From Bacteroidota bacterium (lineage in GTDB: Bacteria; Bacteroidota; Ignavibacteria; SZUA-365): 52,254 bases of DNA. The position numbers and the translations under genes were made by a program. Position 1 is the first letter of the stretch, and each line of letters begins with the position of its first letter. The notes under the pieces were generated by a model. That model ran no database searches. It worked only from the letters and a program-made list of their open reading frames with translations, and was not told the origin of the DNA. Location of the stretch: contig JACZJN010000091.1 of NCBI GenBank assembly GCA_014860565.1, positions 1 to 52,254 on the forward strand, in the 5' to 3' direction. Positions 8,233-17,755 of this stretch are shown piece by piece.

Positions 8233-9852
8233 TTATTTCACCAGGATCATCTTCTTCATGATACTGCCGCCTTCGGTGAGTAGCGTGCTCACGTACACAC
8301 CGGCGGGAAGATCGCTGGCGTTGAACACCGCGCGATGGGTCCCGGCGTCGAACACGCCTTCGGCGGGAACAGCGACAATTTCCCCATGCATGTTCGCGAC
8401 GCTCACGCGACACCACATCCGCCGCGGCAGTGTGAAGGGAATGAACGTGGAGGGATTGAAGGGATTCGGATAATTCTGATGCAGAACGGGCGTTGATGCC
8501 GAGGCAAGCGGGGCAACGGCGCTCGTACCGCTTTCCACCGCCAGTGCCTTGATGCAGAAGTTCGCCGTGTGCGCGGGCCAGGGCACGTCCTCCCATTCGT
8601 ACAGATCGGACCACATGCCGTTCACGCGATACATGCTCTCACCCGGGTGGGAGACGGACGGCACGATCGCCGCCCCCTGCAGAACGCCGAGTAGCACATC
8701 CACCGACGAAGTGCGGTCGAAAGCGTGTCCGCCGGCCGACAGCGTCACCGCGACGTAGAACGTATCGCCCGCCTGCACGTCGACGGGAGCGGGGAGATCG
8801 AATGTGTGGAGTCCGCGGAGTTCCGCGCTCCCGGTCACGCTGCCATGCGCCTCGAACAGCTCGGTGCCGTTGAAATGCCGGTACAGTGTTGCTGTGTAGT
8901 CCACCGCATCCGCCGCGGTGTAGAAGCTCACGGCGGAAATGCGCTGCGCACCGTCGGCGACGAAGCGGTTGAAGGCTTCGGACACGCCCGTGCGTGTCGC
9001 GCGCCAGCCGTGGTAATCGTGTGTGTAGATCTGGTCGTAGCGGAGGGGTTCGACGTCGCGGAAAGAGACCGCACCCATCTCACGGTGCCGGCAGGAGGTT
9101 TTATCGTAAAACGAAATCCAGAAGTATCCCTGTTCACCCCAGCCGGTTCCCCAGCTGTTCTTCACCAGCCATGCGCCGGGGAGCGGGGCCTGTGTCTGTT
9201 TTTCGTTGTCCCAGCCGATGATGGCGACGGCGTGGTTCGGGTCGTTCGTGTCCGTGGGAGGTTGATAGTGCACCGTGCCGTCCATGAAATTCGCGGCATA
9301 GCACATCGCCGTTCCCACGACGCCGTCTTCCATCACAGCGCGCTTGATGCGGTCGATGCCGTTGAGCTGATCGTCCATGGTCATCCAGAGAATTTCCCGC
9401 GCGTAGTAGCGGTGGTACCCGGGCAGCAGGCGTTCGGGCGCCGTGTCGAAGGACTGTCCGTCGATCTCGCGCACCGCACCCTCGCCGCGCGACATGTATG
9501 CCGCGGTGACGAGATAGTCGCCACCGTAATGCACGTCGAGTCCCTCGGTGCTTCCCGTGGCGTCGTCGTTGTTGAACTTGTTGAAGCCGTTCCACCAGTC
9601 GAGGTGGTATTCCGCCAGGTTCGGTTCCCCGACTTCCCCTGCGCGTTCCCACGCGCCCGTCATCAGAAGATTGCCCTCCGCGGCGGACCAGGCGCCGTGC
9701 GTCCAGCAGGTCCCGCCGCTCTGCGACTTCACCGGGGAGACATAATCCTCCCCGTTCACTTCACGCAGATCAAAGCGGGAGGGAAGGGGCGATTGTGCGA
9801 CGAGCGCTGTCGTGGTCAGTAAGAGGAGGGAGAGGAGGAATGGGAGGCGCAT
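8233..9852 (-). CDS. Secreted C1-family (papain-like) cysteine peptidase with T9SS sorting domain
   Basis: This is a 539-residue protein. Residues 1-19 are a signal peptide ending ALVA. The papain-like domain follows at once, with no propeptide: oxyanion Gln44 and nucleophile Cys49 in KSQSGGTCWTHGAW, then the catalytic His in PNHAVAIIGWDN and Asn in LVKNSWGTGWGEQGYFWI. A beta-rich middle region is followed by the linker HQNYPNPFNPSTF and a C-terminal T9SS sorting domain ending GGSIMKKMILVK. It is expected to be exported by the Sec and type IX systems and displayed or released. The start at 9852 is supported by GGAG eight bases upstream; the frame stays open further up only through the tandem repeat. 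Confidence 0.9.
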   Translation of the reverse strand: MRLPFLLSLLLLTTTALVAQSPLPSRFDLREVNGEDYVSPVKSQSGGTCWTHGAWSAAEGNLLMTGAWERAGEVGEPNLAEYHLDWWNGFNKFNNDDATGSTEGLDVHYGGDYLVTAAYMSRGEGAVREIDGQSFDTAPERLLPGYHRYYAREILWMTMDDQLNGIDRIKRAVMEDGVVGTAMCYAANFMDGTVHYQPPTDTNDPNHAVAIIGWDNEKQTQAPLPGAWLVKNSWGTGWGEQGYFWISFYDKTSCRHREMGAVSFRDVEPLRYDQIYTHDYHGWRATRTGVSEAFNRFVADGAQRISAVSFYTAADAVDYTATLYRHFNGTELFEAHGSVTGSAELRGLHTFDLPAPVDVQAGDTFYVAVTLSAGGHAFDRTSSVDVLLGVLQGAAIVPSVSHPGESMYRVNGMWSDLYEWEDVPWPAHTANFCIKALAVESGTSAVAPLASASTPVLHQNYPNPFNPSTFIPFTLPRRMWCRVSVANMHGEIVAVPAEGVFDAGTHRAVFNASDLPAGVYVSTLLTEGGSIMKKMILVK

Positions 9853-9915
9853 TTTATGATCTCCGGTTGCGGATGCAAACACGTGGGTAATATAGCACGA
9901 ATCGATCTCGATATC

Positions 9916-10113
9916 GAGATCGAGTTCGAGCCCGAGATCGAGTTCGAGCCCGAGATCGAGTTCGAGCCCGAGATCGAGTTCGAGCCCGAGATCGAGTTCG
10001 AGCCCGAGATCGAGTTCGAGCCCGAGATCGAGATCGAGTTCGAGTTCGAGATCGAGTTCGAGTCCGAGATCGAGTTCGAGTCCGAGATCGAGTTCGAGCC
10101 CGAGATCGAGATC
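9916..10113. repeat. Tandem repeat of GAG-NNC hexamers (18-bp higher-order unit)
   Basis: Thirty-three hexamers in a row fit GAG+(ATC, TTC, CCC or TCC). Six perfect copies of the 18-mer GAGATCGAGTTCGAGCCC fill 9916-10023. A 24-base variant block follows, then three 18-mers (two ending TCC, one CCC) and a final GAGATCGAGATC. The array lies in the 416-bp gene-free gap between the C1 peptidase start and the nucleoside phosphorylase. Read as protein it gives IEFEPE repeats (plus) or LDLGLE repeats (minus), but neither frame has a convincing start or partner domain. The rest of the gap holds a short GCCGC/GCGGC hairpin near 10190 and nothing else I recognise. Confidence 0.9.
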
Positions 10114-10268
10114 GTTGAGCGCGTCCGGGCCGTGAAGGTCGTTCAATGATCGGCGATCGCCGCCTATGTCCAACAGCCAACAGCCAAAGTCGCCGCTGAA
10201 GGCGGCAATCATTGCAAATCCCCCCGCCGTTTCTTACCATGAAATGAACTTCAGAGGCAAAGCAGCAC

Positions 10269-11615
10269 ATGCTCCCACAGGAAATCATACGAAAACGGCG
10301 CGACGGGGAAGAACTGGGCAGGGATGAACTCGAGCAGTTCTTCCGGGCGTACCTTGACGATATGGTGACCGATTACCAGATGTCGGCTTTCCTCATGGCG
10401 TCGTACTACTCGCCGCTGACGATGGATGAAACGCTGGCGATCACCGACATCTTTATCCGCTCCGGGAGCCGGCTCGATCTTGCGGCGGTGTCGGGAGTGA
10501 AGGTGGACAAACACTCGACCGGCGGCGTGGGCGACAAGACGTCGCTCTTGCTGGTACCGATCGTAGCGGCCGCGGGAGTGCGCGTGCCGATGATTTCAGG
10601 ACGCGGACTCGGCCATACCGGCGGCACGCTCGACAAGCTCGAAAGCATCCCCGGCTTCCGGGTGCGGCTCTCACCGATGGAAATACTGCATCTGCTCGGC
10701 GAGACAGGGATGGTCATGGCAGGACAAAGCGATGATATCGTGCCGCTCGATCGCCGTATCTACGCCTTGCGCGACGTGACGTCGACGGTGGAAATCCTTC
10801 CCCTGATCGCGGCCAGTATCATGAGCAAAAAAGTGGCAGGGGGGGCGGATGCCCTGGTGCTCGATATCAAAACCGGCAGCGGCGCCTTCATGCGCGAACG
10901 CGTGCAGGCAGAAGAACTCGCCCTTCTTCTCGCCGGCGTGGGGAGCCATTTCAACCTGCCGACGGTGGGCTTGATCACGGATATGAACGAACCGCTCGGA
11001 CTTGCCGTCGGCAACTGGCTCGAGGTCGTCGAGGTGATCGACTGCCTGCAGGGACGCGAAACGCCGGACCTGATGGAAGTCACCTATGCGCTCGCAGGAC
11101 TGATGATCCACCTCGGCCGAAAGGCCCAGAGCGTGACCGAAGGCATCGCCGTCGCCCGTGACGTCGTGCGGCGCGGACTTGCCTTCGAACAATTCATGCG
11201 GCTTGTGCGCGGCCAGGGAGGTGATACCTCGGTGGTGGAGGAAACCCTGCGTTACCGCAACGCCTCGGCCATCGTCGAAGTGACCGCACCGCGCTCCGGA
11301 TTCGTTCGCGCGATCGACGCGCGCAAGCTGGGGATGCTGGCCGGGGAACTCGGAGCGGGCCGACGGAAGGTGACCGATACCGTGGATCCCACCGCGGGCA
11401 TCGTTCTGGCGAAAAAATGCGGCGATCGGGTGGAAGAGGAGGAAGTGCTCTGCAGACTGTACAGTTCTACCGTCCCCGAGCTGGTTTCGTATCGTGCAGC
11501 CGCCATCCGGACCTTCACGATAAGCGACGCGGAATTCCCTCGCACAGGGAAGATTTTTTCGTATTTTGACTCTGATACCATCGTTCCCTGGGGCGACACT
11601 GCCTCTCCCTTCTGA
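10269..11615 (+). CDS. Pyrimidine-nucleoside (thymidine) phosphorylase
   Basis: This 448-residue enzyme splits thymidine, deoxyuridine or uridine with phosphate into base and (deoxy)ribose 1-phosphate for nucleoside salvage. The family signature is clear: an N-terminal helical domain (YLDDMVTDYQMSAFLMA), the phosphate loop VDKHSTGGVGDKTS (about 80-92), SGRGLGHTGGTLDKLES, and KTGSGAFM further on. The C-terminal alpha/beta PYNP domain (about 345-435) is intact. The length fits Pdp/DeoA. The name pdp or deoA depends on substrate range, which the sequence does not settle, so no symbol is given. It stands alone, with 78 bases before the next gene. Confidence 0.93.
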   Translation: MLPQEIIRKRRDGEELGRDELEQFFRAYLDDMVTDYQMSAFLMASYYSPLTMDETLAITDIFIRSGSRLDLAAVSGVKVDKHSTGGVGDKTSLLLVPIVAAAGVRVPMISGRGLGHTGGTLDKLESIPGFRVRLSPMEILHLLGETGMVMAGQSDDIVPLDRRIYALRDVTSTVEILPLIAASIMSKKVAGGADALVLDIKTGSGAFMRERVQAEELALLLAGVGSHFNLPTVGLITDMNEPLGLAVGNWLEVVEVIDCLQGRETPDLMEVTYALAGLMIHLGRKAQSVTEGIAVARDVVRRGLAFEQFMRLVRGQGGDTSVVEETLRYRNASAIVEVTAPRSGFVRAIDARKLGMLAGELGAGRRKVTDTVDPTAGIVLAKKCGDRVEEEEVLCRLYSSTVPELVSYRAAAIRTFTISDAEFPRTGKIFSYFDSDTIVPWGDTASPF

Positions 11616-11693
11616 CAACTTGCAGTCCCCGGAAACGGGTGACGCGGGCAACATGGTATTTCCTTCAGCGGAGTTTGTTGTCTTCAGCCTGAA

Positions 11694-14600
11694 ATGCATA
11701 TGAAGCGATTGCTTCCCTTCATCATAGCTGCCGGATTTCTCCTGTTCCATCAGGCATTTGCCCAGCCATGGAACGAGATTCGCATTCTTCACGTCGACAC
11801 GCAGAATTTTCCCACCGTGCACGTGAAGGTGCGCGCATTCTGTTCCGGCCAGCCCAGCAACAATATCAACCCGATCAACGTGCGCATCTTCGAAAACGGC
11901 GTGCAGCGATCGATGATGAATCTGAGCTGTCCCACACAGACCGTCCCTGTGTCCGTGGCCCTCGCGCTCGACCGCAGCGGTTCGGTGGCGGGTACGAGCA
12001 TCTACCGTATCAAGACGGGCGCGTGGCGTTTCGTGGAACTGTTCCAATCCCACAGCACCGGGGATGACGAAGGCGCGATCTTCAGCTTCGGTGACGACGT
12101 CACCAAACACGTGGGCATGACCACGAATCTGAACGCCCTGTTCAACGCGATCGACAAGATCTATCCCTTCGGCGTCACGACGATGTTCGACGCCGTGGTG
12201 GAGGCCCTGCATGAGGTCGCGAACAACGGCACGAACCCGGTGAAAGCCGTGGTGGTGTTCTCCGACGGCGATGACAACAACAGCTTCGCTTCGCTGCAGG
12301 ATGTGATCGCACTCGCGAATCAGCTGTCGATTCCCATCCACGCGATCGGTGTTTCGTACGAGGAGACGCAACCCGGCCTCGAGAACATGAGGAAACTCGC
12401 GGATTCGACCGGTGGGAAATTCATCGTGGTCGAACATCCGGACGACATTATCCCCGCATTTGACGCGATGGTGTCGATTGTTTCCGGGGGCGCGAACGAC
12501 TGCGACATGCAGTACCTCTCCAATTGTCCCGATGGGTCGTGGCGCGAACTGACGGTGATCGCGGAAGCCTGCGGACTCGCGGACACGATGCATGTGCGTT
12601 TTCGTGCGCCGCTCGATCCGAATCTTCCGGCGTTCAAGGTGTCGTTCGATTCCACGTTCGCATATGAAAATGGCGACCTGTATCTCCCGGTGACCGTCGA
12701 AGCCGAAGGGGGCGGCGGTATGGTCGACAACATCAAGTTCAAGGTGCTCGAGCGTCCCCCTCTGCAATTCAGAGAGATCATCACGCGGGGGTTCCTCGGG
12801 GAATCGATGCAGGTGCTGCACTCTCGCGTCGGCGATACGCTGTTCGTCGAGGCCGTCGGACCCGTTTTCATCAGCGGCCCGTCAACCCTGCTGCAAATCC
12901 GCTACACCACGCCGCCCATCAGCCGCGACACGACGTTCATCTATCCGGTGTTCTTTCTCGAGAAGCGGACGCAGGACTGCATGCAGCTCAAGGTGCGGAA
13001 CACCTATCTTGAGATTCTCAAGCGACCGGCGCTGGAAATCTATTGCGACGATACACTCTATGTGGACTGGGACGAGCAGACGGGCGACTTTTTCAATGAC
13101 GAGGTGACGGTCAGTGTTCACGTTCGGAACAACGGCGCGTTTCCTGTTGAAAATACACTGATCCGGCTGCGGGTTCCCGATGGCATGGTACTCCTTTCGC
13201 CCAGTGACAGCATCATGCTGCCGGTCAATCCACTCATGCCCGACATAACCGCCTCGGTTGAATTCAAGCTTCGGGTGCTGCCGAACGCGCAGGCCAGGAC
13301 CTATCAGCTTTGTGTTGAAGTACGGCCTGACAGCGGCGTTGTGACCACTTGTTGCCATACGGTCGTCGTCGAGCAGGCCCGCACGATACTCGAGGCGGAC
13401 TGCGAGATGATCTCGCGTATCGAATGGAGTGACAGCCTCAACAGTTTCGTGCCCGACCGTTTCCCCGTGACGGTGCATGTAACGAACCGGAGCGAACTGC
13501 GCGCGGAGAATATCTCGGCATGGATCCATGTGCCGCCCGGTTTCGTCGTCGACAGCCTCACGCCGGTCAATACATTCGTCAATCCGGCCCGCCTGGGACG
13601 GAACGATACCGGCTCCGTCACCTGGTGGGTGCGTCCCCTCGAACGCCCGACATCCGACCTTGTCCGTTTTTGCGTGAAGGTCGCGGCGGGTCTCGATACA
13701 GCCGTCTGCTGTCAGGATGTGTTTATCACGGCGTCGCCTGTGCGCGTTCTCATGCGCTGTGCCGATACACGTGTGATGGTATATGACGATGGCACCGGAA
13801 TGTACGATCCTGATCGCTTTCTGATTGCCACCACGGTCGTCAACGTCTCCAACCTGGTGATGTCGAACACGCGCGGGCACATTCAGCTTCCACCGTTCCT
13901 CTCCGTGGAGGCCGGTGATTTCCTTTCGAAGGATTTCCCGAACAGTGCGGTGATCCCGCCCGGAGACAGCGCGACGATAAAATGGGTAGTCAGGGCCAAC
14001 GGCTATCCAAAACTTCCGGCGGATATCTGCGTGAGCGTCACGGCCGAGAATTTCCCGGGCGCGCAATGTTGCACTCCGCTCGATATCGAAATGGTGAACG
14101 CGATTCCGGGATTGCAGTGTTCGCTCAGCGGACCCGATACCGTCCTTTATATCAGCAACGGCTACGTTCCCAACCCGATCGTGCTCAACCTCACGGTGCG
14201 CAATACGGGGAACACGCCGGCGAAGAAATTGTACGCAGCGCTACTGCAGGGCGAGGACCTTTCCATCGACCCGAGCGACCAGGCGCTGAAGTTGATCACC
14301 GACTCCCTTGCGTTCGGCGACAGTATCAGCACGACATTTCGTGTGCGCATTCTCGACCGCCCCGTCGCGCGGTACGATACCATCCGCATCACCACGTATG
14401 CGGAGAATGGCGGCGCCGTGGTATGCTGGCTGCCGGTATATGTGGAGGCGGTCCGGGGCCCCATACTCGAATTAGCCTGTAACGGACCCGATACTCTTGT
14501 ATTCTCCGACCAGCTCAACCGCTACCAGCCCGATCCCTTCATGATTCAGCTGACAGCGCGGAATATCGGGACCGCACAGGCGGATTCTGTCGTTGCGGAA

Positions 14601-16976
14601 TTTCTTCCCCCGCCCGATATCATTCTCGCCACGGGAGAAACAGCCGCGAAGCTGCTGACTCCTCCGTCGCTGGGAGTCGGACAATACGGCGATGCGTCCT
14701 GGATGCTGCGCGCCGTACCGCGCGATATCGCGCGCGTCGACACTATTTTCGTTCAGGTGAAATCGAAGGGGAAAACGCTGCAGCAAACCGCGCCCTGCGC
14801 GATCCCCGTCTATATCCCCGCTGCGCGGAAACCCGAATTGGAGCTGACCTGCTTCCTGGTGCAGAATGCCGGGGAAGGTGATACAGTGATCGTGGCCGCG
14901 GGCATCGTCAACAACGGCAGCGCGGCCGCATACGACGTCACAGTGCGCGTACAATTCCCCAGCAAGCTGCAGCTGGATCCGTCCACTCAGCCTCTGTTGC
15001 AGCGCGTTGATGTGATTCAGCCCGGTGAGGCGCTGCGCCTGTTCCCCTGGAGGTTCACGGTGCAGCGTGGCGCGAAGCTCGACAGCGTGGACGTATGCTT
15101 CACTGCCGAGGCAAATTTCGTTCCGCCGCAAACCTGCTGCACGAGCGTACTGATTCCCCCGGCCGACGCCGCGGCCTTCGACTATTCATGTACGCTTTCG
15201 CCCGATACGGCTCGTGTGGATGCCGCGAGTGGTGAATACGGTGGGGTGCTGTTCCGCAGCACGCTGAGCAATCCGACGAGCGTCGCGCTCGATTCCGTGC
15301 GCTGCACCATCGTTCTTCCCGCGGGCATCATTCTGGCAACGGGAGAACGGGAAGTCAAAATCGTGCGAAACCTGCTTCCCGGTATTCCCCAGAGCGTGGA
15401 GTGGCGTTTGACCGTTGTGCGCGATACCTCATCGGTGTACCGCGAACGCAGCATCCGGGTCGACCTTGTCGGTGCGGGCGCCGTCGAGCGATGCAGCCGA
15501 ACGATCATCCTGGAGCCGCCTCCGCGGCTTCCCGCTGATTTTATCATCGCCTGTTCCGCGCCCGATACGATCGTGTATCAGCGTGAGCTCAACGAATACA
15601 CGCCCGCACCCTTCCTGATCAGGGCCGCGATCACGAACACCGGTTCCACCACCCTCACGAACGTGCGCGGGACGCTCACGCTCGCTGCAGAGCTGGCGCT
15701 GGAGTCCGGCGAGGCCGTGACCAAATCGCTTGGCGTGGACCTGGGACCCGGACAGCAGGCTACACTGGCCTGGAACTGCCGGGGCATCCCGCAGTCCGGG
15801 ACCGTCACCGCGGTATCGCGCATCCGCGTCGAAGCCGACGAGGCCAATGCGCGCAGCTGCGATGCTGTGACGGTGATGCTGCGTCCGCCGACGAACGATT
15901 CTCTTGCCGCTGACATCGCCTGCCTTGCGCCGGATACGATCCGCTACTATGGTCGCAGTATCGGTTGGCGTCCCTCGCCCTTCACGTTCTCGGTGCGGCT
16001 TACCAATACCGGAAGTCTCGTACTCAACGGACTGCGCGGAACACTGCTCCTGCCCGAGGGCTTCACACTCGAGGAGGGCGAGCAGGGCATCAAGCAGTTC
16101 CCGTCCGACATTATTCCCGGCGAGACCGTGGCCGTCAACTGGACCGTGCGGGTGCTCTCTTCCGGTTCCGTGAACCCGTGTTTCGAGGCGCTTGTCACGA
16201 TCCCGGGGCTCGGTACCATCGCCTGCACGCAATGTGTGTATGTCGAACCGCCGTTCGACAACATTCAGCTGAGCATACCGGACGACAACGTCGGAATGAT
16301 GGGACAGACCGTTTCCGTGCCGATCGATCTGCTCAACCAGCTTGCCTTGCCGATGAAGGATTTCACCCTGACAATCGGATATGATCCGCAGCTTGTCGCG
16401 ATCGACGAGATCGACCAGATCGGGACGCTCACGCGCGCCTGGCCCGCGCCGGCAATATCGCATCCCGCAGCCGACCGGGTTCAGCTCCACTTCAGCGGCG
16501 ACACGCCTCTGCTGACCAGCGGCGTGCTGGCGTTCCTGCGATGCCGCCTGCTGTCGCTCGCAGGGCGTGACGGAAGCTTCGGCGTGTTCCAGAGCCGATT
16601 GGCCTTCATTCCCGCTGAATTGATATTCGAAGCAGGGATTGCGGCCATCACCATCGACGGACAGATTTTCACCTCAGGCAGCTGCGTGGTGCCGCTCGAC
16701 GCCACTGACGCGCTGCAGCTGAGCAACAGGCCCAATCCGTTCAACCCGCTCACCGTGGTCAGCTGGAGCATCCCTGCCTCGCTCGACGGGGAAGATGGCA
16801 CGCTGCTGGTACTCGATCTGCACGGGCGCGAGGTTGCGCGTCTGCATGAAGGCACTCTGCGCGCCGGTGCGCATCAGACGGTGTTCGATGCCAGCGCCCT
16901 GCCCAGCGGCATGTACCTGTACCGCCTGCAGGCAGGCAACCGGTCGCTGACGCGAAAAATGATGTTTGCGAAGTAA
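11694..16976 (+). CDS. Giant secreted VWA protein with nine ~125-residue repeats, cohesin-like domain and T9SS tail
   Basis: This protein has 1760 residues. The signal peptide ends near FAQ (about 24). A von Willebrand A domain (about 85-270) has an intact metal site: DRSGS (DxSxS), the Thr in GVTTMFDAV, and the Asp in VVVFSDGDD. After a linker come about nine related domains of some 120-135 residues, each opening with a hydrophobic-C-x-PDT-like strand (CDDTLYVDW, CSLSGPDTVLYIS, CSAPDTIVYQ, CLAPDTIRYY) and including VRNTGN- or ITNTGS-type strands as in CARDB/DUF11 folds. Most close with one or two cysteines (TCCHTVVVE, ICVSV...CC). A cohesin-like domain (IQLSIPDDNVGMMGQTVSVP, about 1520-1660) precedes the linker NRPNPFNPLTV and the T9SS domain ending KMMFAK. 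Probably a surface adhesin or matrix protein. A start at 11700 is equally possible. Confidence 0.88.
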   Translation: MHMKRLLPFIIAAGFLLFHQAFAQPWNEIRILHVDTQNFPTVHVKVRAFCSGQPSNNINPINVRIFENGVQRSMMNLSCPTQTVPVSVALALDRSGSVAGTSIYRIKTGAWRFVELFQSHSTGDDEGAIFSFGDDVTKHVGMTTNLNALFNAIDKIYPFGVTTMFDAVVEALHEVANNGTNPVKAVVVFSDGDDNNSFASLQDVIALANQLSIPIHAIGVSYEETQPGLENMRKLADSTGGKFIVVEHPDDIIPAFDAMVSIVSGGANDCDMQYLSNCPDGSWRELTVIAEACGLADTMHVRFRAPLDPNLPAFKVSFDSTFAYENGDLYLPVTVEAEGGGGMVDNIKFKVLERPPLQFREIITRGFLGESMQVLHSRVGDTLFVEAVGPVFISGPSTLLQIRYTTPPISRDTTFIYPVFFLEKRTQDCMQLKVRNTYLEILKRPALEIYCDDTLYVDWDEQTGDFFNDEVTVSVHVRNNGAFPVENTLIRLRVPDGMVLLSPSDSIMLPVNPLMPDITASVEFKLRVLPNAQARTYQLCVEVRPDSGVVTTCCHTVVVEQARTILEADCEMISRIEWSDSLNSFVPDRFPVTVHVTNRSELRAENISAWIHVPPGFVVDSLTPVNTFVNPARLGRNDTGSVTWWVRPLERPTSDLVRFCVKVAAGLDTAVCCQDVFITASPVRVLMRCADTRVMVYDDGTGMYDPDRFLIATTVVNVSNLVMSNTRGHIQLPPFLSVEAGDFLSKDFPNSAVIPPGDSATIKWVVRANGYPKLPADICVSVTAENFPGAQCCTPLDIEMVNAIPGLQCSLSGPDTVLYISNGYVPNPIVLNLTVRNTGNTPAKKLYAALLQGEDLSIDPSDQALKLITDSLAFGDSISTTFRVRILDRPVARYDTIRITTYAENGGAVVCWLPVYVEAVRGPILELACNGPDTLVFSDQLNRYQPDPFMIQLTARNIGTAQADSVVAEFLPPPDIILATGETAAKLLTPPSLGVGQYGDASWMLRAVPRDIARVDTIFVQVKSKGKTLQQTAPCAIPVYIPAARKPELELTCFLVQNAGEGDTVIVAAGIVNNGSAAAYDVTVRVQFPSKLQLDPSTQPLLQRVDVIQPGEALRLFPWRFTVQRGAKLDSVDVCFTAEANFVPPQTCCTSVLIPPADAAAFDYSCTLSPDTARVDAASGEYGGVLFRSTLSNPTSVALDSVRCTIVLPAGIILATGEREVKIVRNLLPGIPQSVEWRLTVVRDTSSVYRERSIRVDLVGAGAVERCSRTIILEPPPRLPADFIIACSAPDTIVYQRELNEYTPAPFLIRAAITNTGSTTLTNVRGTLTLAAELALESGEAVTKSLGVDLGPGQQATLAWNCRGIPQSGTVTAVSRIRVEADEANARSCDAVTVMLRPPTNDSLAADIACLAPDTIRYYGRSIGWRPSPFTFSVRLTNTGSLVLNGLRGTLLLPEGFTLEEGEQGIKQFPSDIIPGETVAVNWTVRVLSSGSVNPCFEALVTIPGLGTIACTQCVYVEPPFDNIQLSIPDDNVGMMGQTVSVPIDLLNQLALPMKDFTLTIGYDPQLVAIDEIDQIGTLTRAWPAPAISHPAADRVQLHFSGDTPLLTSGVLAFLRCRLLSLAGRDGSFGVFQSRLAFIPAELIFEAGIAAITIDGQIFTSGSCVVPLDATDALQLSNRPNPFNPLTVVSWSIPASLDGEDGTLLVLDLHGREVARLHEGTLRAGAHQTVFDASALPSGMYLYRLQAGNRSLTRKMMFAK

Positions 16977-17117
16977 GACGTCCTCTCCCTTCGCCGTTCC
17001 CGCCACCACTCCGAAAAAGGATCGCCGAATACACTTTTCCTCACTACTTGCACCCGGGGAGAGGACAGCGGCGGTCGGTGGTGGGGGAATGGTATTTTTA
17101 CGAAAGGTTGGATTTCC

Positions 17118-17750
17118 ATGCACGTCGTTTCTCCTGAACTCAACGAATACATGCTCGGACTTCTGCCCGCACGCGACGCAGTGCGGAAGGAACTCGAGGA
17201 ATATGCGCGAGAAAGAAATTTTCCCATCGTCGGTCCGCTGGTCGGGAATTTTTTCGCACAGATCGCCGCGCTTATCGGGGCAAGGCGGATCATGGAACTC
17301 GGATCCGGCTTCGGGTATTCGGCGCTGTGGTTCGCCGACGCCCTCCCGGAAGGCGGGGAGATCATCTGCACCGACGGAGACGGCGCAAACCGGGAACGCG
17401 CGGAAGAAGCATTCCGCCGCGCGGGCGTGGCGGACCGCATCCGATTCCACACCGGCGACGCACTCACGCTGTTTGCCGGCATCGAAGGGGATTTCGACCT
17501 GATATTCTGCGATATCGACAAACACGGCTATCCCGACGCATTCCACGCGGCCTGGCCGAGGCTGCGTCCCGGCGGCGTCCTGCTCTTCGACAATGCGTTA
17601 TGGTCGGGGCGCATGCTCGAAGGAGACGAAAGTCCCGATACCCGCGGAGTGGTCGAACTCAACCGCCTCGCTTTCTCAACGCCGCAATGCCGCGCCAGTC
17701 TCGTACCCATCCGGGACGGACTGCTTCTCTGCACGCATCAATCCGGATAA
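17118..17750 (+). CDS. Class I SAM-dependent O-methyltransferase (caffeoyl-CoA OMT-like family)
   Basis: This 210-residue protein shows the methyltransferase_3 layout. SAM motif I is RIMELGSGFGYSALWFA (about 54-70), followed by an acidic ribose-binding strand GEIICTDGD, the DFDLIFCDIDKHGYPDAF motif holding metal/substrate aspartates, and RPGGVLLFDNALWSG. Relatives include small-molecule O-methyltransferases and the tRNA 5-hydroxyuridine methyltransferase TrmR; sequence alone does not choose between them. Its stop lies five bases before the YgjP-like gene, so the two probably share a transcript. A 141-bp spacer separates it from the VWA gene. Confidence 0.88.
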   Translation: MHVVSPELNEYMLGLLPARDAVRKELEEYARERNFPIVGPLVGNFFAQIAALIGARRIMELGSGFGYSALWFADALPEGGEIICTDGDGANRERAEEAFRRAGVADRIRFHTGDALTLFAGIEGDFDLIFCDIDKHGYPDAFHAAWPRLRPGGVLLFDNALWSGRMLEGDESPDTRGVVELNRLAFSTPQCRASLVPIRDGLLLCTHQSG

Positions 17751-17755
17751 CCACA

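Noticed and set aside
9856-10149. Plus-strand open frame with IEFEPE repeats (97 codons) and the minus-strand LDLGLE extension of the C1 peptidase
   Set aside because: Both are the tandem hexamer array read in frame. There is no ribosome site for the plus frame, no flanking domain, and the peptidase has its own signal peptide and ribosome site at 9852.
10671-12821. 716-codon minus-strand open frame opposite the phosphorylase and VWA gene
   Set aside because: It crosses two well-supported plus-strand genes and their spacer, and reads as low-complexity charged sequence with no motif.
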